Shown piece by piece: positions 1 to 6,091 of a stretch of 10,092 nt of DNA. Source of the DNA: an uncultured Lachnospiraceae bacterium. GTDB lineage: Bacteria; Bacillota; Clostridia; Lachnospirales; Lachnospiraceae. Location of the stretch: the NCBI GenBank assembly GCA_948665105.1, contig CAPNGW010000063.1, positions 1-10,092 on the forward strand, in the 5' to 3' direction. Each line of letters begins with the position of its first letter. Positions within the stretch are counted from its first letter, which is position 1. The notes under the pieces are model-generated. The model was not told where the DNA came from, searched no databases, and was given only the letters and a program-made list of their open reading frames with translations. A program made the translations under genes and the position numbers.

Positions 1-945
1 CATGGTGCGCTCCTGGCCGTCCAGAGTTATAAATTTTTCACCTTTTTCGGCTCTTCTCACCACGATTTCATGGCCTGCAATGGTATTAAGATCATAGGCG
101 TGCATGGGCTGGCCGTACTCCTCCATCACATAGTTGGTGATATCCACAATGTTATTTATGGGGCGGATACCCTGAGAAGCCAATCGGCGCTGCATCCACT
201 TTGGAGAGGGGGCAATTTTAATATTCTTTACCACCCTTGCGCAGTATCTGGGGCAGAGGCGGGTATCCTCCACCCTTACCTTCACATAATCGTTGACGTC
301 CTCATCATTTCCGGTTTCCTCCACCACCGGAGGGCAAAAATCCTTGCGGAAGGTGGCTGCAGCCTCTCTGGCAATACCCAGAACACCGAAGCAGTCCACA
401 CGGTTAGAGGTAATTTCGTATTCAAAAACCACGTCGTTTAAGCCCAGGGCTTCGATTGCGCTCTCCCCCACGACTGCATCCTCTCCGAAGATGTAGATTC
501 CGTTCTCCGGAGCTTCCGGGTACATGTCACGGGTGGAGCCCAATTCTTCGATGGAGCAGAGCATGCCGTTGGATTCCACGCCGCGGAGCTTGCCCTTCTT
601 AATCTTAATGCCGCCGGGCGTCATTTTTCCGTCATGGCCTCCCGCCACGCGACCCCCGTCCAGTACCACGGGAACCTTGTCGCCCTCTTTTACGTTGGGG
701 GCTCCGGTTACGATTTGAATGGGAGCGTCCCCACCCACATTCACCTGACAGATAATAAGTTTATCGGCGTCGGGGTGTTTTTCAATTTTTAAAATCTGTC
801 CAATAACAATTTTGTCCAGATCGGCGTCCAGACACTGGAAGCCTTCCACCTTGGAGCCGGACAGCGTCATTGCATCGGTGTATTCCTGGGCAGTCACATT
901 AAGGCCCGGAACATATGCTTTTATCCATGATAATGATGTGTTCAT
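1..945 (-). CDS. pheT: Phenylalanyl-tRNA synthetase beta subunit, N-terminal part
   Basis: This is the beta chain of the cytoplasmic alpha2-beta2 enzyme that charges tRNA-Phe. The reading frame runs open from an ATG at 943-945 to the window edge, giving 315 residues of a protein that is normally about 800. A tRNA-binding OB-fold (EMAP-II-like) region covers about residues 40-150, with HPDADKL at 57-63. The B3/B4 editing region follows, with SNRVDC at 180-185, NNIVDITNYVM at 264-274 and GQPMHAYD at 278-285, all typical of bacterial PheT. An AGGAG ribosome binding site at 956-960 lies in the 18-base gap after the pheS stop, so the two genes form one operon under the T-box leader upstream of pheS. 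The catalytically inactive synthetase-like core and the C-terminal anticodon-binding domain lie outside the window. No frameshift is visible. Confidence 0.97.
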   Translation of the reverse strand, partial: MNTSLSWIKAYVPGLNVTAQEYTDAMTLSGSKVEGFQCLDADLDKIVIGQILKIEKHPDADKLIICQVNVGGDAPIQIVTGAPNVKEGDKVPVVLDGGRVAGGHDGKMTPGGIKIKKGKLRGVESNGMLCSIEELGSTRDMYPEAPENGIYIFGEDAVVGESAIEALGLNDVVFEYEITSNRVDCFGVLGIAREAAATFRKDFCPPVVEETGNDEDVNDYVKVRVEDTRLCPRYCARVVKNIKIAPSPKWMQRRLASQGIRPINNIVDITNYVMEEYGQPMHAYDLNTIAGHEIVVRRAEKGEKFITLDGQERTM

Positions 946-963
946 TTTCTTGCATCTCCTCTC

Positions 964-1983
964 TTAGAACTGTGATAAGAATCTATCATCATTTTCGTAC
1001 AGCAGGCGCATATCGTCAATTTCGTATTTCAGAAGAGCAATCCGCTCTAAGCCCATACCAAAGGCGAAGCCGGAATATTCCTCCGGGTCAATGCCGCTCA
1101 TCTTAAGTACTCTTGGATGCACCATACCGCAGCCTAAGATTTCAATCCAGCCGGAGCCTTTACAGAAGCGACAGCCCTTACCGCCACACTTAAAGCAGGT
1201 AACGTCCACCTCTGCGCTGGGCTCTGTGAAGGGGAAATGGTGGGGACGGAATTTTACCTTGGTATCCTCGCCGAACAGCTCTTTGGCGAACTGTGCCAAT
1301 GTGCCTTTCAAGTCTGCAAAGGTGATATTTTTGTCTATCACAAGTCCTTCAATCTGGTGGAAGGATGGCGAATGGGTGGCGTCCACCTCGTCGGAACGGA
1401 ATACCCGGCCCGGCGCAATCATGCGGATGGGCAGCTTGCCCTGTTCCATCACACGAACCTGAACCGGGGAGGTCTGGGTCCGAAGCAAAATCTTATCGTT
1501 GATATAGAAGGTATCCTGCTCGTCCTTTGCAGGATGGTTTTCGGGGATATTCAAAGCTTCAAAGTTGTAGTAGTCATACTCCACCTCGGGGCCTTCCACC
1601 ACCTCATAGCCCATGCCTACGAAAATGTTCTCCACTTCCTCTAAGGCGATGGTGTTGGGATGGCGGTGTCCTACCCGGTTCTTTTTGGCCGGAAAGGTTA
1701 CATCAATCACTTCCCGGCTTAGCTTAAGCTCCCGCTGGGCTGCTTCCAGTTTGGCCCTGGTCTGTTCCAGAAGTCTCTCAATGTGTTCTCTGGTCTCATT
1801 GACCAGCTGTCCTACAGCGGGGCGTTCCTCGGGGGATACGTCCTTCATTCCCTTCAAGACGGCAGTCAGCTCACCCTTTTTTCCAAGGTAAGCCACTCTC
1901 ACATCGTTGAGTTTCGTAAGACTGTCCATACTTTCAATCTCGTGTATAACTGCTGACTTGATTTGTTCTAGTTTTTCTTTCAT
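964..1983 (-). CDS. pheS: Phenylalanyl-tRNA synthetase alpha subunit
   Basis: This catalytic subunit activates phenylalanine with ATP and transfers it to tRNA-Phe, working with PheT. It has 339 residues, the usual bacterial length. A helical coiled-coil arm fills about residues 1-95 and the class II catalytic core follows. Visible signatures are the motif 2 region FRSDEVDATHSPSFHQIEG (195-213), FTEPSAEVDV (252-261), the Cys cluster at 263, 266, 271 and 274, and motif 3 GFAFGMGLERIALL (305-318). I chose the ATG at 1981-1983 because an AAGGAGAG ribosome binding site lies at 1988-1995 and the protein then starts like its family. The same frame stays open for 71 more codons to a TTG at 2194-2196, but that stretch encodes hairpin-forming leader sequence rather than a family domain. 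A T-box leader controls the gene. Confidence 0.97.
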   Translation of the reverse strand: MKEKLEQIKSAVIHEIESMDSLTKLNDVRVAYLGKKGELTAVLKGMKDVSPEERPAVGQLVNETREHIERLLEQTRAKLEAAQRELKLSREVIDVTFPAKKNRVGHRHPNTIALEEVENIFVGMGYEVVEGPEVEYDYYNFEALNIPENHPAKDEQDTFYINDKILLRTQTSPVQVRVMEQGKLPIRMIAPGRVFRSDEVDATHSPSFHQIEGLVIDKNITFADLKGTLAQFAKELFGEDTKVKFRPHHFPFTEPSAEVDVTCFKCGGKGCRFCKGSGWIEILGCGMVHPRVLKMSGIDPEEYSGFAFGMGLERIALLKYEIDDMRLLYENDDRFLSQF

Positions 1984-2012
1984 AATGCTCTCCTTCTTCT
2001 TTGTTCTGCCCA

Positions 2013-2167
2013 ACGGCATAAGTTTTGCGTTAAGGATGCCGTGTGATTTACTACACAGACCACAGATTACTTCGTAATCCGTGGTTGTCCGGCAGTCGCC
2101 GAACAACCTCCAAAACAGTGTAATACAGCTCTGCAAATAAATTTGCGTCGCTGTATTTCTCTGTTTT
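2013..2167 (-). repeat. Block of four hairpins in the pheS leader, possible interspersed repeat
   Basis: Between the T-box terminator and the pheS ribosome binding site lie four inverted repeats in about 155 bases. In transcript order they are: 2112-2167, a long imperfect stem (7 bp, then 10 bp with two A-A mismatches, then an inner GCAAAT/ATTTGC); 2083-2108, an 11-bp stem with loop GACT; 2059-2085, a 12-bp stem with loop GAA; and 2013-2042, a 7-bp ACGGCAT/ATGCCGT stem. The second and third share three bases. Each of these two has one imperfect position, and in both it is a G-U pair on the pheS strand but a C-A mismatch on the other, which fits RNA folding in the pheS transcript. T-box operons do not need such structures. 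A palindromic interspersed element inserted in the leader is the likely explanation, but that is inference. Confidence 0.6.
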
Positions 2168-2194
2168 AGGGTCTGTTCTTCTCGTTGCTCGCGC

Positions 2195-2228
2195 AAAAAG
2201 TCCCTATGTCAGAACCTGACATAGGGAC
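2195..2228 (-). terminator. T-box intrinsic terminator of pheST
   Basis: A perfect 13-bp stem GTCCCTATGTCAG/CTGACATAGGGAC with loop GTT (2200-2228) is followed on the minus strand by TTTTT (2195-2199). Its 5' arm includes the GUCCC that the antiterminator needs, so the two structures exclude each other. Confidence 0.93.
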
Positions 2229-2505
2229 GAAATATCTCCGCGGTACCACCCTGATTCCCAGCCTGTAATAGAAAGGCTGGACTCTCTTATGCGTAACGTG
2301 CATACAACGTCATTTCCTACTGCTCTCCTTCATCCGAAAGCGGCACCTGTCTCCGCTATCCTTAAATGAATACCTTATTTCAGAAATGCAGCTCCGGTGT
2401 GAAATTCGATTCCAGCCTGTTCCGAGAAGGCTTCCAGCCGATGGCCCTCTCTCTCTGTGGAAGTATCAGTTCTCTACTATGCACCTTCACAGCCTTTACC
2501 TATGG
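2195..2505 (-). promoter_or_regulatory. T-box leader (tRNA-Phe sensing) of pheST
   Basis: This is a transcription-attenuating riboswitch that binds tRNA-Phe and lets the polymerase pass only when the tRNA is uncharged. The hallmark T-box sequence AGGGTGGTACCGCGG lies at 2238-2252 on the minus strand; its TGG pairs with the tRNA acceptor end. Just upstream is a small hairpin CCAGCC/GGCTGG (2258-2280), fitting stem III. Stem I covers roughly 2380-2490 and includes an AGAGAG tract and GGCTGGAAGCC. A UUC triplet at 2401-2403, in the context GAAUUUCACACC, is a good candidate for the specifier codon and matches Phe. GGGA just before the T-box can pair with UCCC of the 5' terminator arm, giving the expected switch. 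The 5' end is set from the promoter and is approximate. Confidence 0.93.
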
Positions 2506-2510
2506 CACAT

Positions 2511-2539
2511 ATTCTAACACTTCATGCGCAAATCTGCAA
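2511..2539 (-). promoter_or_regulatory. Sigma-A promoter of the pheST T-box unit
   Basis: On the minus strand TTGCAG (2534-2539) is followed after exactly 17 bases by TAGAAT (2511-2516). Transcription would start near 2503-2506, just before stem I of the T-box leader. The -35 box begins only nine bases past the stop codon of the upstream yihY-like gene, and I see no terminator between them, so read-through from that operon would also have to pass the T-box attenuator. Confidence 0.75.
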
Positions 2540-2548
2540 GCACTTTTT

Positions 2549-3424
2549 CTAATTTACACAATTCTTTCGTTTCCAATACTCTTCATAAATATTATTGATT
2601 TCCCCGCACACCAGCACGATATACACGCAAAAATACATCCAAAGCATCAACAGCACAATGGTGGTAAGACTCCCATACATGGAAAATCCATTAAAATAGT
2701 CCACATACACCGACAACCCGTAAGAAAACATCGACCAGGCCACGGCGCACAGCACGCTGCCCGGAAGCTGGCTCCGAAGGGTGGCCTTCCGGTTGGGCAG
2801 CATTTTAAAGAGCACCGCGAAGAAGAAAACAAACACCGCCATCATAATCAAGGTACGAAGCCTCAAAATCCCTCCGGTAAGTCTGCCCACCAGCGGTACA
2901 TTTTCCATCAATACTCCCTGTATGGAATTCCCGAACACCAGAAGCACCAACGCCAGCACAACGGCCACCACCAGCACCAGTGTATACAGCATGGCCCGAA
3001 TCCGCAGCCGGAAATAATTCCGGGTCTCTAAAATGTCATAAACCGCATTCAATCCGTTGGACAGATACTGAATCCCCTTGGCCGATGCCCAGATGGCTGC
3101 AATGGCCGCCACAGAAACAAGACCCACGCTTCTGGTGTAAATTTCCTCAATCACGGAAATCAAAAATGGGGTAATATAGTCCGGCATGGTTTTATTTACC
3201 ACCGTCATCACCATCCCCTTTGTCACCGGGGTATACTGCACCAGAGAAATAAACAGCATCAAAAAGGGAATGATGGACAGTATGATAAAAAATGCCGCCT
3301 GGGCCGCGTAGGCGCTGATATTGTCTGTTTCACATTTTCGGATAAACATTTTGATTTGGTTTATTAGTTTCATAAGCATATCTTCCCGTTGTCCTCGTCT
3401 CTTTCGAATAACCGTGCAAATCAT
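2549..3424 (-). CDS. YihY/BrkB family inner-membrane protein
   Basis: This 291-residue protein looks like a member of the YihY/virulence factor BrkB (UPF0761) family, whose transport or other function is not firmly known. About six hydrophobic helices are visible, near residues 40-65, 97-115, 140-168, 187-210, 218-240 and 248-275, with a short basic N-terminus (RKRRGQR). The family-like segment SAYAAQAAFFIILSIIPF (38-55) and the late PGSVLCAVAW/YGSLTTIVLLMLW pattern support the call. The start ATG at 3422-3424 overlaps the TGA stop of the SpoIID-like gene as ATGA, and an AAGGAAAG ribosome binding site at 3431-3438 lies six bases upstream, which supports this start over the in-frame ATG at residue 16. 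The overlap implies coupled translation with the SpoIID-like gene. The stop is TAG. No break is seen. Confidence 0.88.
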   Translation of the reverse strand: MICTVIRKRRGQREDMLMKLINQIKMFIRKCETDNISAYAAQAAFFIILSIIPFLMLFISLVQYTPVTKGMVMTVVNKTMPDYITPFLISVIEEIYTRSVGLVSVAAIAAIWASAKGIQYLSNGLNAVYDILETRNYFRLRIRAMLYTLVLVVAVVLALVLLVFGNSIQGVLMENVPLVGRLTGGILRLRTLIMMAVFVFFFAVLFKMLPNRKATLRSQLPGSVLCAVAWSMFSYGLSVYVDYFNGFSMYGSLTTIVLLMLWMYFCVYIVLVCGEINNIYEEYWKRKNCVN

Positions 3425-5649
3425 TGCTGACTTTCCTTGCCGTTATAAATATTTTCTATGGTGATATTCTGGTAAAATTTCAGTAAAATATCCGTGTATG
3501 TAAATCCTGCCTTTGCCATACCGTTGGCTCCGTTCTGGCTCAATCCGATGCCGTGGCCGTAGCCACCGCCATAAAGCACAAAGCCTCCCTCCACCGGAGT
3601 CACCGAAAATGCCGCACTAGGTAAAAGCTCCATGGCATCAATGGCTTTCTCGTTCTTATCGGTCATCGCAGTTGCCGCCGCCTTTAATATTTTACGAATA
3701 TTATATTCCGTGGTCACCAGAATGGAACCTTGTTCACACTGAATCCGCAAGCGCTTCAGTACACCGCCTGCGCTTCTTTCCTCTGGTATCAGGTTTGTAA
3801 TATTCCCAAGAGCCGCAAAATCCAAAGCCTGCGGTGCCCCCTTGGCATCAAAGCATTGCACATTGTCGGGGTTTACCGCCTGCCGGTTTAAGGCCGCCTC
3901 CTGAATGGCGGAAAGCCTCTCTGCAGGCTTTATCTCGGCACGCCACCGAAAATATGCACCGTCGCTGTCATAAGCCACATAATCCCGGTTGGTGATAAAT
4001 GCCAAAAATGCCTCCTCTGTGGAGATATCCGGCGTGCTTCCGTCCGCCAGAAGAGGTACGCTTTTCAGATAGCCATAGGTCTCCGGGTCCAGGTTCCACA
4101 CATCCATATTCTGGGAAAATCCGCAGGAAGTGGAATAATAATATGCCTCCGCCACCTCTCCGTTCATGCTTATCACCTCGCCCACAGTGTCCTGTACCGC
4201 CAGGGTAGAGCGCTCATCCCGGGGCTGTTTGTTGTATACCTGATAATTGGTGGAATCATCCACATTTGCAGCAAATCTTGCATATTCTCCCTGGGTCAGC
4301 TGTATACATGCATAGCTTCTTGCACATACAGCCTGGGCCCGCAATGCTTCCAGCTCATAGGATGCCGGCATCTCGCTGGGAACCACCCCGCAGAGATAAT
4401 CCTCCAGGGACAGCTGGTTCACGATACTGTATCCTTCCTCGAACCTGCGGATTTCCATGCCGCCCGGGTAATCCTGTGAAACAATCTCCCCCTTCTCATT
4501 GGCCAAAAACAGCCGCCCCTCCTTCACTGCACTGTCCAGCCGAAGGTAACCCTCCCCACCGGACGCAAAATAATCCGAAGCTTTCACCAGGGTTCCTCCG
4601 GGAAGGTTCTGTTGGGTGTCTGCAAAGCTTGCGGTAAATTCCTCCGGGGACGTCACATACAGCTCCGAATAGAAGGGCGAGCCCTCATTCAGCAAAAGCA
4701 CCCGAATCTGCTCAATCTGGGCCGGCTCCTTTAAGATAATTCCACAGACCTTCCCTCTGGCAACCACGAAATCTGCCATCAGGTTTCCGATAATCAGCTT
4801 GGATTCATCCAGCTGCTCCACCGTTCCGTATGTCTTGTATATCCTAAGGTTTCCACTGTGCTCCAGGGTTCCGTATCCCTTAATCTCTATCTGCTTCTCG
4901 TTGTAGGAAAGGACAGTTCCCGAAATAGTCTCCTCCTTCTTGTATATGGCAGACACGGCGTCATTTTGAAATTCGATATCACAAACGGTGTCGGTAATGT
5001 CATCCGTAACCCCTGCGATATCCACAGAAATCAGCTCCTTCTCATAAAGTACCTGAGCCGTCCCTTCCTCCGTCTTGTGGATGAAGACATCCGCCCAGAC
5101 CAAGGGTGCATCCATAAGCTTCTGCTTAAGCCCCAAAACGACTCCGTCCAGCATAACAGCCTGGTACATGCTGTACTGGCTTACATAGGAGCCGCCGCTT
5201 CCAAGGGTCAGGTACCCCTGCTGAGTCAGCCACTGTTCCTCCTTGGCCTCATCGCTTAAAAATACCAGGTCCTGGAATGTCACATGCTTTTCCGGGTCCA
5301 GAAGGTCCAGAGCCTGATCATATACATCAAAAAACACTGCTCGTGGGACGGATACAAACCCTGCCTTCTTCTCATATGTAACGTATTCCTCGATTCCCAA
5401 TAGCTTAAGAATGTTGGAAAGCTCCCGATAGCTGACCTTGCCAGACACCATACCCTTAAGCTCCGTTTCCCATTTTGCCGCATCATAATAGGTAAAAGAA
5501 AGAAGCGACGGCAACTCCTGTGCCATCACATATTTTTCAGAAAAAGCAGTTTCCTCCTCCTGCATCTTCCACAATATAAATATCAATGCCATCAAAGCCA
5601 CGCACACAAGAACTGCGGCTGCCGGTAATATAATTTTCTTTTTTTTCAT
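3421..5649 (-). CDS. SpoIID/LytB-domain protein with long N-terminal extension
   Basis: This 742-residue protein carries an N-terminal signal anchor (KKKK followed by hydrophobic residues 7-27) and should face the outside of the membrane. The SpoIID/LytB domain sits in the C-terminal half: NQLSLEDYLCGVVPSEMP (411-428), EALRAQAVCARSYA (434-447), DDSTNYQVY (464-472), YYYSTSCGFSQNMDVW (503-518) and the closing GGYGHGIGLSQNGANGMAKAG (694-715, within one family block). In SpoIID the Glu of the xSEMP motif is needed for its lytic transglycosylase activity on denuded glycan strands; here it is Glu426. SpoIID of Bacillus is only about 340 residues, so roughly residues 30-320 are additional sequence that I do not recognise. 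It may therefore be a relative rather than the engulfment protein itself, and I give no symbol. The ribosome binding site is weak (GGGAAG before the ATG at 5647-5649). It overlaps the next gene by four bases. Confidence 0.85.
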   Translation of the reverse strand: MKKKKIILPAAAVLVCVALMALIFILWKMQEEETAFSEKYVMAQELPSLLSFTYYDAAKWETELKGMVSGKVSYRELSNILKLLGIEEYVTYEKKAGFVSVPRAVFFDVYDQALDLLDPEKHVTFQDLVFLSDEAKEEQWLTQQGYLTLGSGGSYVSQYSMYQAVMLDGVVLGLKQKLMDAPLVWADVFIHKTEEGTAQVLYEKELISVDIAGVTDDITDTVCDIEFQNDAVSAIYKKEETISGTVLSYNEKQIEIKGYGTLEHSGNLRIYKTYGTVEQLDESKLIIGNLMADFVVARGKVCGIILKEPAQIEQIRVLLLNEGSPFYSELYVTSPEEFTASFADTQQNLPGGTLVKASDYFASGGEGYLRLDSAVKEGRLFLANEKGEIVSQDYPGGMEIRRFEEGYSIVNQLSLEDYLCGVVPSEMPASYELEALRAQAVCARSYACIQLTQGEYARFAANVDDSTNYQVYNKQPRDERSTLAVQDTVGEVISMNGEVAEAYYYSTSCGFSQNMDVWNLDPETYGYLKSVPLLADGSTPDISTEEAFLAFITNRDYVAYDSDGAYFRWRAEIKPAERLSAIQEAALNRQAVNPDNVQCFDAKGAPQALDFAALGNITNLIPEERSAGGVLKRLRIQCEQGSILVTTEYNIRKILKAAATAMTDKNEKAIDAMELLPSAAFSVTPVEGGFVLYGGGYGHGIGLSQNGANGMAKAGFTYTDILLKFYQNITIENIYNGKESQQ

Positions 5650-5693
5650 GCTGCTTCCCGTCTATCCCAATAAAAATGGAGCTATGATATAAA

Positions 5694-5723
5694 GAAGCTG
5701 CTTAAGTTCTCTTAAGCAGCTTC
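5694..5723. terminator. Perfect 13-bp hairpin, probable terminator
   Basis: GAAGCTGCTTAAG and CTTAAGCAGCTTC (5694-5706 and 5711-5723) form a perfect stem with a four-base loop. On the minus strand it is followed by TTTATAT, and on the plus strand by CGTCTTTTG, so neither U tract is strong. On the minus strand it would end transcription coming from the 6S RNA or pckA before the SpoIID-like gene, which begins 44 bases further on. An operator role is possible but less likely. Confidence 0.6.
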
Positions 5724-5815
5724 CGTCTTTTGTATCTTACAATCTTGTGTACTTTATAAAGGTTCTTCTGTAACAGCTTACGTAAGAATTCTTTTGTAAA
5801 GATTTTGTACTCCCA

Positions 5816-5996
5816 AAATGCCGTTTCCTGCAATTTTGACTCCTAGCAAAGCCAGGTTGGGTGTCCGCACCTGTTCCTCTGCCTTCCGCCGAATCTTGCT
5901 GCGGCCTGACATCATAACAGAGATATAGGATTCCCGTAAAAATAAATGTAGGTTCAAAATAGCAGGGTATCGAACACCCCAGGAATTTTCTTGTTA
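5816..5996 (-). ncRNA. ssrS: Probable 6S RNA
   Basis: 6S RNA folds like an open promoter, binds sigma-A RNA polymerase and lowers its use of normal promoters in slow growth. In this gene-free stretch the minus strand reads GTTCGATACCCTGC, TTTTGAACCTACATTT, GGGAATCCTATATCTCTG and, later, CAGGTGCGGACACCC, a string that I recognise as resembling Firmicute 6S RNAs. A closing stem TTCCTG/CAGGAA joins 5980-5985 to 5825-5830, and inside it there are a small GGGT/ACCC hairpin (5965-5979) and a CCTGGC/GCTAGG hairpin on the 3' side, as expected for the bubble-bearing rod. The length of about 180 bases fits. A near-consensus promoter stands at the right distance upstream. Ends are approximate; the recognition is from memory, without a covariance search. 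It did not match SRP RNA or RNase P motifs. Confidence 0.8.
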
Positions 5997-6002
5997 AAAT
6001 GA

Positions 6003-6031
6003 ATTATACTCTATTATGCCTCATTTATCAA
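6003..6031 (-). promoter_or_regulatory. Sigma-A promoter of the 6S RNA
   Basis: TTGATA (6026-6031) and TATAAT (6003-6008) on the minus strand are separated by exactly 17 bases. The start would fall near 5995-5997, which matches the 5' end expected from the 6S closing stem. An AT-rich palindrome lies immediately upstream. Confidence 0.85.
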
Positions 6032-6035
6032 CTAT

Positions 6036-6051
6036 AAATTAACGTTAATTT
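6036..6051. repeat. 16-bp perfect palindrome next to the 6S promoter
   Basis: AAATTAACGTTAATTT reads the same on both strands and ends four bases upstream of the -35 box of the 6S promoter, 41 bases past the pckA stop. It may be a protein-binding site, an AT-rich UP element, or a weak terminator of pckA. With no loop and mostly A-T pairs, the terminator role is the weakest. I do not recognise a matching regulator. Confidence 0.55.
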
Positions 6052-6091
6052 CAGGATACTAATTCATTTTTTTCCAGAAAAAGCTTTTATT

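Noticed and set aside
70..441. Plus-strand open frames over pheT
   Set aside because: The minus frame is continuous and carries PheT signatures, so these are shadows.
2366..3031. 221-codon open frame on the plus strand, rich in His and Gln
   Set aside because: It lies antisense to the yihY-like gene and the T-box leader. The His/Gln bias is what antisense reading of hydrophobic membrane codons produces, and no ribosome binding site supports it.
5725..5760. Sigma-E-like promoter (GATACAAAA as -10) for the SpoIID-like gene
   Set aside because: The perfect hairpin at 5694-5723 lies between it and the gene, and the -35 match is poor.
5816..5996. SRP RNA as an alternative for the non-coding RNA
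   Set aside because: A GTCAGG and GGAAGG-like stretch hints at it, but the conserved GGTCAGG-TCCGGAAGGAAGCAGC loop order is absent, while the promoter, length and closing stem fit 6S.
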